Source of the DNA: Actinoplanes aureus
GTDB lineage: Bacteria > Actinomycetota > Actinomycetes > Mycobacteriales > Micromonosporaceae
DNA: 64,000 bases
NCBI RefSeq assembly: GCF_015704865.1
Contig: NZ_JADQTO010000004.1
Location: 384,755 to 448,754, forward strand
Reading direction: 5' to 3'
A program made the position numbers and the translations under genes. Within the stretch, counting starts at the first letter, position 1. Each line of letters opens with the position of its first letter. Below the pieces are notes generated by a model. That model saw nothing but the letters and a program-made list of their open reading frames with translations. It was not told the DNA's origin and searched no databases. Positions 1 to 7,214 of this stretch are shown piece after piece.

Positions 1-182
1 TGACCCGCTACCTCGAACTGATGAACCGCGACCCGCTGCTGGCCCCGGTCAAGGGCATCTTCGCGGCGCAGGAGATCAAGCCACAGGCGCGCGTTCTTGC
101 TACTGATCGCGGGATCCGCTGTGTCGTGGTCGACTACGACAAGTTGCGGGGTATGGAGCGGAACGAGCTCACCCTCTTCTAG
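1..182 (+). CDS. nucS: Endonuclease NucS (EndoMS), C-terminal fragment
   Basis: The 5' part lies outside the window. The reading frame starts at base 3 and gives 59 residues ending NELTLF. I recognise this as the C-terminal end of the RecB-like nuclease domain of NucS: the [19 protein letters not shown] helix, then the [13 protein letters not shown] strand and [11 protein letters not shown]. NucS is the archaeal/actinobacterial mismatch-specific endonuclease that replaces MutS/MutL in this phylum and cuts both strands at mismatches, normally working with the sliding clamp. The usual C-terminal clamp-binding motif is consistent with the ending LTLF. Identification is from family memory. The core catalytic residues lie outside the window. 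Methylmalonyl-CoA epimerase and thiolase genes further right match the order around Rv1321 in M. tuberculosis. Confidence 0.85.
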   Translation, partial: TRYLELMNRDPLLAPVKGIFAAQEIKPQARVLATDRGIRCVVVDYDKLRGMERNELTLF

Positions 183-198
183 AGAGCTTCCGTAGTCA

Positions 199-251
199 GG
201 CCCACGCTCAATGCTGTCTCAACGGCCGCCAGACAGCACTCACGTGGGGCC
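199..251. repeat. Dispersed palindromic repeat family A, copy 1
   Basis: This 53-bp palindromic element matches 44338-44390 at 48 of 53 positions with no gaps. It can fold as an inner stem GCTGTCT/AGACAGC around a loop containing AACGGCC, and an outer stem between the GGCCCAC start and GTGGGGCC end. The sequence just upstream (AGAGCTTCCGTAGTC) also resembles that before copy 2 (AGAGCCTTCGTGGTC), so the duplicated module may be somewhat longer. It lies 17 bases after the nucS stop codon. A terminator-like or REP-like role is possible; no T-tract follows. Confidence 0.7.
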
Positions 252-294
252 GGGCAAGACCCTTGAGCTCTGCTCGCGGTCTGCGTTTCTCTCG

Positions 295-418
295 CGCTCG
301 CGAGGTGGGGACGGTTTTGGGGCGGCGATGGCCCACTCCGGGCGGTCAGGCTTGATCCCTGCGTGGACCATCACCGCCCCAAAACCTTGCCTGCTCACCG
401 TGGGCAGCGCGGCTCGCG
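295..418 (+). repeat. Dispersed palindromic repeat family B, copy 1
   Basis: This 124-bp element matches 55916-56039 at about 119 of 124 positions, and the first ~95 bases are identical although the copies are 55 kb apart. Its core (313-386) is a 74-nt inverted repeat with 23-nt arms, GGTTTTGGGGCGG... and ...CCGCCCCAAAACC. Read on the minus strand, the two arm mismatches become G-U pairs, so a minus-strand RNA would pair throughout the stem. The loop contains a nested CAGG/CCUG hairpin. It begins with a CGCTCGCGAGG box and ends with CAGCGCGGCTCGCG. Confidence 0.75.
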
Positions 419-448
419 CGAGCAGCCCGCCCGCCCGCCTCCAGCTCG

Positions 449-547
449 CCTCTTCGCGGGTAGCCCGCTCCGGCCCAGGTCACCTCTTCGCGGGTAGCCT
501 GCTCCGGCCCAGGTCACCTCTTCGCGGGCGGCTTGCTCTGGCCACCG
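449..547. repeat. 34-bp tandem repeat, three copies
   Basis: Three consecutive units start at 449, 483 and 517, each opening with CCTCTTCGCGGG followed by a variant of TAGCCTGCTCCGGCCCAGG. Units one and two are almost identical and the third is more diverged and slightly truncated. The array lies about 30 bases after repeat B copy 1. Array length and high identity suggest recent slippage. The three-unit direct array has no unique spacers, so it is not a CRISPR. Confidence 0.7.
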
Positions 548-1150
548 GATGAGACCCCCGAACAAACGTGCGCCAGCGATGGCTCGCCGAGCCCGGCCGT
601 CCGTCACGCACGTGTTGAGCCTGGGGGAGGTGCGTCATCGACGGCTCGCCTGGGCCGCTGCCCACCGCGACCGGCCCGACGACCTGGACCCCGCGCGGCG
701 GCCGCTGGCAAGCCATCCCGTGTGCACCGCGGCCGGCTCCACGGCCCAGACCCCGCGCGGCGGGCGCTAGACATCTTTCGCGGTCAAGGTCCGAGCTGAC
801 CGTTCCAGAGTGCCCGTCGCGGCAGTCGCGCGGTGGCCCAGCCCGGCCCAGCCCGGCCCAGCCCGCTCGGCTCTGGGTGGCGCGGCACGGGCCAGCGCGG
901 CTCGGCTCGGTGCGGCCCGGGAGGCGGTGACAGCCATCAGGCACAGCCGAGCCCGCTTCTTCGGCCTGTTGATCACTGGCGTGCGGGTGCCGGACGAGGC
1001 CTCGATTGCGTGTGTGGGCGCCAGCCGGGTGGGTCGAGCTGGCTTTCGTGCACGTCGTCCGGTTCTTCGTTACGGGCGTGGGCGGCAGCGGGGTGAGGCG
1101 AGCTGCATGGTGGGCACAGTTACGCGGTTGCTTGGGCGGCGGAGGGCCAG

Positions 1151-2644
1151 CTAGCGGGTGAGGTCTACTCGGTCGTTTGAGGTGGAGTAGGTCACGTAGG
1201 CGCGGACGCCCAGGGCGGTGACGACGGCCTGGATGGCGATGGTGGTCAGCGTGGGTGGGGTGTTGGTGGCGATGGCCAGCATCGTGGGCAGGGACAGGAT
1301 GAGCAGGTCGGGGCCGGCTACGGAGCTGAGCAGCGGACCGGTGGAGACGGTGCCCATGGGGGTGTCCAGGGGGAGCAGGTCGTTGCGGACGAAGCCGACC
1401 CGGGCTCGGCGGACGGCGGCGGCGGCGCCGATCGGGCCGAGGGTCAGGCCCAGCAGCCACCAGAGGCTGCCGGGTACCTTGCCGGTGGCCTGGAGCAGGG
1501 TCATGGCGAGGGTGGCCCAGGTGGTGGCCAGGACGGCGGGAATCGCTAGGCGCTGGGTGAGTGCCTGGCGGGAGCTCAGGCCGAGGAGGCGCAGCAGGAC
1601 CGGGTTGCCGGCGTCGGTCTTGACCGTGGCGGTGGTGGTGCCGGCGGCGATCATGGCACCTAGCGGGAGCACGGTGGCCAGGAGCCAGCCGGAGCCGCCG
1701 GCCACGAGCAGCGGCAGGGTGGTGGCGGCGGTCAGCCAGAGCAGGCGGGGCAGGTGGCGCCGGGCCAGCAGGTAGTCCTGGCCGATGAGTACCGGGAGGC
1801 GGGCCGGCGGCCGGGACGAACGTAGCCGGCGATGGGCCCAGAAGCGGCGTTCCACCATGTCGGCGACCCAGGAGGGCTCCATGCCGAAGGCCGCGTCGAA
1901 GAGGGTGCCCGCGGTCTGCGAGGACTCCAGGATGCGGTCGTTGGGAGTGCGCGCGAGTCCGCGTACCGCATGCAGGAAGCCGGCGGTGACCAGGACCGTG
2001 AGGGCACCGACCAGCGGAACCACGATCGTGGCGGTGGGCCACCCGGCCAGGGTGGGCGGCGCCCAGCCGGCCGCCTCCGCGACCAGCTCGGCCAGGGCCG
2101 CGGCGAGTGTGAACGCGACGATCCGGTCGGTGAGCGCGGCCCGGACCGGGTCGCCCTGCGCGGTGACGGCGGCCAGGAAGAGGGCGACCCCGGCGACGGC
2201 CGCGCCGGCGGTCATGGCGGCTACCGGTGCGGCGTCGCGCTGTGTGGTGTGGCCGACGACGGCGAAACCGGCCGCGGCGGCCAGCAACGCCGCCGCGATC
2301 GCGGTGAGCCGGGCTGCGGGAAGCAGCAGCCGGCGGCGGCTCACCGGGGCGGTGAGCAGGAAGTACGCCGCCGGTCGGCTGAGCGAGACCGGGCCGAGGC
2401 GGCGCAGGGTCATCAGGAGCAGAGAGCCGCACAGTACGCCCAAAGCGATCGCCGACACTCCGGAGAGTCGCGGCTGTTCGGGCCAGAGGACGGCGGTGAT
2501 CTGCTGGTGCAGCATGGCCCCGACGATCACCACGAAGAGCAGAGCGAAGTAGAGGCTGCCCAGGGTCTCGCCGCGGTCGCGGTGCGCCGACTGGGTGCGG
2601 TGTATCCAGCGGCGGACCGGGCGAAGCGGGACGGTGGCGGTCAC
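1151..2644 (-). CDS. ABC transporter permease-like integral membrane protein
   Basis: This 497-residue hydrophobic protein has roughly ten to twelve predicted membrane segments, for example LYFALLFVVIVGAML near residue 35, LPVARLTAIAAALLAAAAGF-like stretches near 110, and several near the C-terminus. It starts with GTG in a GTGA overlap with the stop codon of the upstream ATPase gene, so the two are translationally coupled and probably form one exporter. The composition and partner resemble the actinobacterial DUF6297-type permeases that pair with a small ATPase; I am unsure of that family name. Substrate is unknown. No extracytoplasmic binding protein is encoded nearby, which favours export over import. 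Confidence 0.75.
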   Translation of the reverse strand: MTATVPLRPVRRWIHRTQSAHRDRGETLGSLYFALLFVVIVGAMLHQQITAVLWPEQPRLSGVSAIALGVLCGSLLLMTLRRLGPVSLSRPAAYFLLTAPVSRRRLLLPAARLTAIAAALLAAAAGFAVVGHTTQRDAAPVAAMTAGAAVAGVALFLAAVTAQGDPVRAALTDRIVAFTLAAALAELVAEAAGWAPPTLAGWPTATIVVPLVGALTVLVTAGFLHAVRGLARTPNDRILESSQTAGTLFDAAFGMEPSWVADMVERRFWAHRRLRSSRPPARLPVLIGQDYLLARRHLPRLLWLTAATTLPLLVAGGSGWLLATVLPLGAMIAAGTTTATVKTDAGNPVLLRLLGLSSRQALTQRLAIPAVLATTWATLAMTLLQATGKVPGSLWWLLGLTLGPIGAAAAVRRARVGFVRNDLLPLDTPMGTVSTGPLLSSVAGPDLLILSLPTMLAIATNTPPTLTTIAIQAVVTALGVRAYVTYSTSNDRVDLTR

Positions 2645-3288
2645 GCCCCGGGTCCGCTCAGCGAGTCCATCGTGGTGATCTCGGCGCCGGAGGCGAACGC
2701 GAACTTGTCGTCGTGGCTGGCCAGCAGCAGGGAGCCGCCGGCCGTCAGGTAGTCGGCGAGCATCGCGGCCACCAGGGCCCGGCCGTCCGGGTCGAGGCGC
2801 TGCTCCGGCTCGTCGAGAATGAGTAGTGAGCTGGGCCGCAGCAGGGCCAGCAGCAGGGTGAGGCGCTGCTTCTGCCCGGAGGAGAGCGACGGCGGGATGG
2901 CGTCAGCGTGCCCGCCGAGGCCGAACCGTTCGAAGGCCTCGGCGATGCCGGCGTCGTCCGGGTCCTGGCCGTGGGCCCGGCAGATCAGTTCGGCGTGTTC
3001 CCGGGTGGTGAGACCCGGATACCAGGTCGGCGGTTCCACGGTGGTCACCACGGCACGCCAGAAGTCCGGGGTCTCGCCCGGTTCGCCGCCGAAGACCCGG
3101 ATGGTGCCGGCGTCCGGCCGCTGCAGGCTGCTCACGCAGCGCAGCAGGGTGGACTTGCCGATGCCGTTCTCCCCGGTCACGCAGACGCCGGTGCCGGCCG
3201 GGACGGTGAGTCCCACGTCCACCAGCACCGGCGTGGAGCCGTAGCTGACCGATAGACCGCTTACCTCGACCGCCGGGTGATCGACCAC
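2641..3288 (-). CDS. ABC transporter ATP-binding protein
   Basis: This is a single nucleotide-binding domain of 215 residues. Walker A is GENGIGKST at residues 39-47, the signature is LSSGQKQR, Walker B is LLILDEPEQRLD and the switch histidine is in LLLASHDD. The signature has SSGQ, an accepted variant of LSGGQ. It overlaps the permease start by four bases and is almost certainly its energising subunit. The GTG start sits six bases after TAATCT (3300-3295 on this strand), a plausible -10 box that would give a leaderless transcript. That box uses the TAA stop codon of the aldehyde dehydrogenase gene. Substrate cannot be told from sequence. Confidence 0.85.
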   Translation of the reverse strand: MVDHPAVEVSGLSVSYGSTPVLVDVGLTVPAGTGVCVTGENGIGKSTLLRCVSSLQRPDAGTIRVFGGEPGETPDFWRAVVTTVEPPTWYPGLTTREHAELICRAHGQDPDDAGIAEAFERFGLGGHADAIPPSLSSGQKQRLTLLLALLRPSSLLILDEPEQRLDPDGRALVAAMLADYLTAGGSLLLASHDDKFAFASGAEITTMDSLSGPGA

Positions 3289-3297
3289 CCGATCAGA

Positions 3298-4791
3298 TTA
3301 GGGCTTGCGTCCGTACAGCAGGCGCAGTGCCTTGACGATCTGTCCGACCTGGGCCGGGGTGCGCTCGAAGGTCGTCGCCGGGAGCAGGGACCTGGCCCGC
3401 CGTACGGTGATCGCCTTGGCCCGGGCGAACTCGCGCAGCCCGTCCTCGCCGTGGATCCGCCCGAAGCCGGACTCGCCGACCCCGCCGAACGGCAGGTTGC
3501 CCATGCCGACGAAGGTCAGTGTCCCGTTCACCGCGACCATCCCGGAGCGCATCCGGCGGGCGATCCGGATCGCGTTCTTCTTGCCGAACACCGAGCCGCC
3601 CAGCCCGTACGCGGTGTCGTTGGCCTTCTGGACGGCCTCGTCCGCGTCGCGCACCTTGGTGATGGTCAGGGTCGGCCCGAAGGTCTCCTCGCGCATCTCC
3701 GAGGAGTCCTCCGGCACATCGACCAGGACCGTGGGCGAGACATACGGTGCCTGCACCGCCGAAGCGCCCCCGAGCACCGCCGTACCGCCCTTGGCCAGCG
3801 CGTCCTCGATGTGGTCGCGGATGATGTCGAGCTGCCGCGGCATGGTGATCGGCCCGATCTCCTCGCCGGTACGCAGTTTCGCCGCCTTCTCCACCACCGC
3901 GTTCACGAAGCGGTCGTAGACCGGGGCGACCGCGTACACCCGCTCGATGCCGATGCACGTCTGGCCGGCGTTGGTCATCGCGCCCCAGACCGCCGCCTCG
4001 GCAGCCGCCGCGACGTCCGCGTCCTCGTCGACGATGAGCGCGTCCTTGCCGCCCGCCTCGATCACTACCGGCACCAGGTTCTCGGCGCAGGCGGCCATCA
4101 CCTTCTTGGCGGTCGCGGTGGATCCGGTGAAGGCGACCTTGCCCACGCCGGAGCGGCACAGCGCGCCGCCCACGTCGCCGAACCCGTGCACGGTCTGAAG
4201 CACCGGGTGTTCCGGGACGATCTCGGCGAACGTGTCGGCCAGCCACTGCCCGACCACCGGCGTGTACTCGCTCGGCTTGAGCACGACCGTGTTGCCGGCG
4301 GCCAGCGCGCCGCTGATCGGGCCGATCGGGGTGACGATCGGATAGTTCCACGGGCCGATCACGCCGACCACGCCGAACGGCTGGTACTCCAGGTGCCCGG
4401 AGTGCTCGGCGACCAGCAGCCGGGTACGCACCCGGCGCGGCCCGAGCACCCGCTTCGCGTTGCGGGCCGCCCAGTCCAGGTGCTCCACCGCGGCGGCGAC
4501 CTCCATGATCCCGTCGGTGACCGGCTTGCCGGCCTCCCGGTGGGTCAGTTCGGCGAGCTCCTGGATCCGCTCCACCAGGAGGCTGCGCCAGCGCAGCAGG
4601 CGGGTCTTGCGGCCGTCGTAGCCGAGGCCCTGCCACCAGGCCGCGGCCGCACGGGCGCGTTCGACGGCGGCGACGACCGCCTTCTCGTCCGCGACCGGCA
4701 CACGGCCGGCCTCGTCGCCGGTGGCTGGGTTCGTGGAGATCAACCAGCCGTCCTCGATCACGGGTGTTCCGGGAACGTGAGTCGCCGTCAT
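3298..4791 (-). CDS. NAD(P)-dependent aldehyde dehydrogenase (succinate-semialdehyde-like)
   Basis: This 497-residue protein covers the whole ALDH superfamily fold and oxidises an aldehyde to the acid with NAD(P). Visible landmarks are GPWNYP in the cofactor domain (residues 146-151), KPSEYTP, the FTGSTATAKK turn, the general-base glutamate E245 in VIEAGGKD, the catalytic cysteine C279 in NAGQTCIG, and the LPFGGVGESGFGRIHG region near the end. Overall it resembles the actinobacterial succinic-semialdehyde dehydrogenase 2 group (GabD2, Rv1731), but the substrate is not proven. The ATG start is directly preceded by a good leaderless promoter. It is divergent from the small CxxC protein. Confidence 0.88.
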   Translation of the reverse strand: MTATHVPGTPVIEDGWLISTNPATGDEAGRVPVADEKAVVAAVERARAAAAWWQGLGYDGRKTRLLRWRSLLVERIQELAELTHREAGKPVTDGIMEVAAAVEHLDWAARNAKRVLGPRRVRTRLLVAEHSGHLEYQPFGVVGVIGPWNYPIVTPIGPISGALAAGNTVVLKPSEYTPVVGQWLADTFAEIVPEHPVLQTVHGFGDVGGALCRSGVGKVAFTGSTATAKKVMAACAENLVPVVIEAGGKDALIVDEDADVAAAAEAAVWGAMTNAGQTCIGIERVYAVAPVYDRFVNAVVEKAAKLRTGEEIGPITMPRQLDIIRDHIEDALAKGGTAVLGGASAVQAPYVSPTVLVDVPEDSSEMREETFGPTLTITKVRDADEAVQKANDTAYGLGGSVFGKKNAIRIARRMRSGMVAVNGTLTFVGMGNLPFGGVGESGFGRIHGEDGLREFARAKAITVRRARSLLPATTFERTPAQVGQIVKALRLLYGRKP

Positions 4792-4798
4792 GTACGGG

Positions 4799-4827
4799 AG
4801 TGTAGGGCGATGGTTACTGATCAGTCA
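4799..4827 (-). promoter_or_regulatory. Promoter of the aldehyde dehydrogenase gene
   Basis: On the minus strand, TGACTG (4827-4822) and TACACT (4804-4799) are separated by 17 bases, close to the actinobacterial housekeeping consensus TTGACN/TANNNT. Transcription would begin at or next to the ATG at 4791, giving a leaderless mRNA. A TGATCA palindrome lies immediately upstream (4818-4823), between the divergent genes, and could be a shared regulatory site. Confidence 0.55.
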
Positions 4828-4845
4828 CTACGTACTCTTGGACTC

Positions 4846-5172
4846 GTGAGCCCCCGCCGCAACCGACCCCGCCGCCATGCCGACGACGAGCCGCGTCCGG
4901 AGCGTCCCGGCATCACCGAGCAGCGCGTTCAGCAGTGGCAGGACGGCGAGTGGATGGTGCGGAACATCTTCGGCGCGGCGGCCACGAAGACGTACCGGTG
5001 TCCCGGTTGCGTGCAGGACATCCGGCCGGGTGTGGCGCACGTGGTGGCCTGGCCGGCCGACGGTTACGGCGACGAGGCCGACCGGCGGCACTGGCACACC
5101 GGATGCTGGCGGGCCCGGGACCGGCGCGGCCCGGGTGTGGAGCGCTCGCGCAACGCACCCCGCTATGGGTAA
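4846..5172 (+). CDS. Small actinobacterial CxxC/HxxxC protein, unknown function
   Basis: A 108-residue protein starting with GTG at 4846. The start is chosen because TACTCT (4833-4838) lies seven bases upstream, as in leaderless genes, and no Shine-Dalgarno sequence is visible. The N-terminus is Arg/Pro-rich, followed by a conserved-looking core: RNIFGAAATKTYRCPGC, then IRPGVAHVVAWPADG, then RRHWHTGCWRARDR. The CPGC pair and the HWHTGC cluster could bind one zinc ion. I recall close homologues throughout actinobacteria that databases call ATP/GTP-binding protein, but there is no Walker motif here and I would not use that name. Divergent from the aldehyde dehydrogenase gene and 36 bases before the hydrolase gene. 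Confidence 0.75.
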   Translation: MSPRRNRPRRHADDEPRPERPGITEQRVQQWQDGEWMVRNIFGAAATKTYRCPGCVQDIRPGVAHVVAWPADGYGDEADRRHWHTGCWRARDRRGPGVERSRNAPRYG

Positions 5173-5208
5173 GCCCGCTAACCGCCCTAAAGAGGACTAA
5201 AGGCTTTA

Positions 5209-6012
5209 ATGATGAGCAATCAAATCCGTGCCAACTCGATCCTGCCCGCCGACCGGGAGGAGATCGAGCTGCACACCGCGGACGGCGTCACCCTCGTCGG
5301 TGAGCTGGCGCGCCCGCGCGACCGCGAGCCGGTGGCCACCCTGGTCTGCCTGCACCCGCTGCCCACGCACGGCGGGATGATGGACAGCCACGTCTACCGC
5401 AAGGCCGCCTGGCGGCTGCCGGCCCTGGCCGGGATCGCGGTGCTGCGGTTCAACACCCGCGGCACGAGCAGCGTGCGCGGCACCAGCGGCGGCTCGTTCT
5501 CGAACGCCGTGGACGAGAAGTACGACGTCGCGGCCGCGATCGAGTACGCGGAGTTCGCCGATCTGCCCAACATCTGGCTGGTCGGCTGGTCGTTCGGCAC
5601 CGACCTGACCCTGATGTACGGCCTGGACCCGGCGATCAGCGGCGCCATCCTGCTCTCCCCGCCGCTGCGCTTCTCCAAGCCCGAGCACCTGGACGCCTGG
5701 GCCGCCTCAGGCAAGCCGCTGGCCGCGATCATCCCGGAGTTCGACGACTACCTGCGCCCGGCCGAGGCGACGGAGCGATTCGCCGCGATCCCGCAGTGCG
5801 AGGTCGTGCCGGTGGAGGGTGGGAAGCACCTCTGGGTGGGTGACGCCGAGACCGTGCTCGACGAGATCGTCCGCCGGGTCGCGCCGGAGGTACCCACCCC
5901 GCTGCCGCGGACCTGGGACGGCCCGATGGAGACCGGCGACGCCGGGGCGTACGCGGACCGCACGGTCGCCGCCTTCTCCGACGTCGAGGTGCCCCGCCCG
6001 CTGCGTGACTAG
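5209..6012 (+). CDS. Alpha/beta hydrolase
   Basis: This 267-residue single-domain serine hydrolase has the nucleophile elbow GWSFG with Ser128, an oxyanion-region CLHPLPTHGG at 47-56, and the late catalytic histidine H207 in GGKHLW. The acid residue is probably the Asp in PEFDDYLRP near 180. There is no signal peptide, so it is cytosolic. The fold resembles the dienelactone-hydrolase/YfhR-like esterases. Substrate is unknown. AAAGAGGAC 10-15 bases upstream can serve as the ribosome site. Two ATG codons in tandem (5209, 5212) make the exact start uncertain by one residue. Its stop codon overlaps that of the convergent AI-2E transporter gene in the shared CTAG at 6009-6012. Confidence 0.85.
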   Translation: MMSNQIRANSILPADREEIELHTADGVTLVGELARPRDREPVATLVCLHPLPTHGGMMDSHVYRKAAWRLPALAGIAVLRFNTRGTSSVRGTSGGSFSNAVDEKYDVAAAIEYAEFADLPNIWLVGWSFGTDLTLMYGLDPAISGAILLSPPLRFSKPEHLDAWAASGKPLAAIIPEFDDYLRPAEATERFAAIPQCEVVPVEGGKHLWVGDAETVLDEIVRRVAPEVPTPLPRTWDGPMETGDAGAYADRTVAAFSDVEVPRPLRD

Positions 6013-7127
6013 CGCTGCTCCATGCTGGGTTGCAGCACCTCGCGCGAGATCAGCTGGATGGCGGCCACCATCGGGATCGCGGCCAGAGCCCCGATCACCC
6101 CGAAGAGCCCGACCCCGACCAGGGCCGCCACCAGCGCCGCCACGTCGCTGACCTTGACCGATCGGCGCATCACGTTCGGATAGATCAGGTAGTTCTCCAC
6201 CTGCTGGTAGACGATGAAGAACACGATGCAGACGATCCCGTCGGTGATCGACGACGCCAGCCCGACCAGGCTGACGATCACGGCGCCGAGGGTGGCGCCG
6301 ATCTGCGGGATCAGGTCGAAGACCGCGACCACCACGGCAAGCGCGAACGGGTACGCCAGGCCGAGCGCGAGGGCCAGCCCGAAGGTGCTCACCCCGGCCA
6401 GGATGGCGATCGCGAGGGCGCCCACCATGTACGCGCCCACCTTGGTGAGGATCTCGTCGGTCAGCAGCCGCACCCGGTCCCGCCGCGACGCGGGCACCAG
6501 TGAATACCCGGCTGCCTTGATCCGCTCGAAGGCGGCCATGAAGTAGATCGTCAGGACCAGCACGGTCAGGATGTTGAAGATCGTCCCGAACAGCAGTTTG
6601 GCGCCGCCGACCACTCCGCCCACCGCGTTGCCGACGGTTCCCGCGTTGATCGCGCTCTGCACCTTGTTGGCGATGTCGTAGCGCTGGACCAGCTCGTTCA
6701 CCGTCTCGCTGCGGCGCAGGCTCTCGATCGTCTCGGGCGCGTTGTTGATCAGCTCGGTGGTCTGCGTGACGAGCGGCGGGATCAGGGCGACCAGGCCGCC
6801 GGCGAGCAGCCCGACCAGGCTGAGCGCGACGATCGCCACGGCCGCGCCGCGGGGCAGGCCCCACTTGCGCAGCCGGGTCACCGCCGGGTTCAAGCCGATC
6901 GCCAGGAACAGCGCGATGAAGATCAGGACCAGGATCGACGCGGCGTTGCGGACACCGAGGAAGAGCGCGTACGCCAGGATGGCGCCGAGTCCGAAGAGGA
7001 ATCCGAAGAAGAACGGGCTGCGCCGGTTCAGCGGTGGCCCCGGCTCCCCGAACTCGGCGGGCTTCTCCTCCACGACCGGTTCAGGCTCAGGCTTGGCCTC
7101 GGTGGAGGACTCATCGGGGGACGACAT
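6009..7127 (-). CDS. AI-2E family transporter (permease)
   Basis: A 372-residue polytopic membrane protein of the AI-2E/UPF0118 family. The N-terminal ~45 residues are acidic and Pro-rich (cytoplasmic), followed by seven to eight membrane segments, with the characteristic FDLIPQIGATLGAV and IVYQQVENYLIYPNVM motifs of the family. I place the start at the ATG at 7127 because GGAGG lies five bases before it. An in-frame ATG seven codons upstream has no ribosome site. Family members export diverse small molecules or ions, and some are Na+/H+ antiporters, so the AI-2 name should not be taken literally. The gene is convergent with the hydrolase gene and shares its four final bases. Confidence 0.85.
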   Translation of the reverse strand: MSSPDESSTEAKPEPEPVVEEKPAEFGEPGPPLNRRSPFFFGFLFGLGAILAYALFLGVRNAASILVLIFIALFLAIGLNPAVTRLRKWGLPRGAAVAIVALSLVGLLAGGLVALIPPLVTQTTELINNAPETIESLRRSETVNELVQRYDIANKVQSAINAGTVGNAVGGVVGGAKLLFGTIFNILTVLVLTIYFMAAFERIKAAGYSLVPASRRDRVRLLTDEILTKVGAYMVGALAIAILAGVSTFGLALALGLAYPFALAVVVAVFDLIPQIGATLGAVIVSLVGLASSITDGIVCIVFFIVYQQVENYLIYPNVMRRSVKVSDVAALVAALVGVGLFGVIGALAAIPMVAAIQLISREVLQPSMEQR

Positions 7128-7214
7128 CGGGACCTCCACATGGCACATCGGAGATCCCGGACGTTATCCCCGTCTCGTCCGCTCCGCCACCCGGCGGAGT
7201 GGACGTGTCGGCAC

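Larger units (their letters stand above)
183..1150. other. Gene-free, repeat-rich intergenic stretch
   Basis: This stretch of almost 1 kb follows nucS and faces the 3' end of the ABC permease gene. Open frames here are GC-driven and resemble no protein family, with compositions dominated by Arg, Pro and Ala. It holds one copy each of two dispersed palindromic repeats (199-251 and 295-418), a 34-bp triple tandem repeat (449-547) and a short run of GCCCGGCCCA decamers around 837-863. From about 600 to 1150 I see only GC-rich low-complexity sequence with no convincing gene, RNA or promoter. Confidence 0.6.

Noticed and set aside
810..1154. Plus-strand frame of 114 codons in the first gene-free stretch
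   Set aside because: No ribosome site, low-complexity Arg/Ala composition and no family resemblance.
480..2432. Long open frame on the minus strand (about 650 codons) overlapping the permease gene
   Set aside because: Shadow of GC-rich coding sequence: composition is Arg/Pro/His-rich, and it overlaps the clear membrane protein in another frame.
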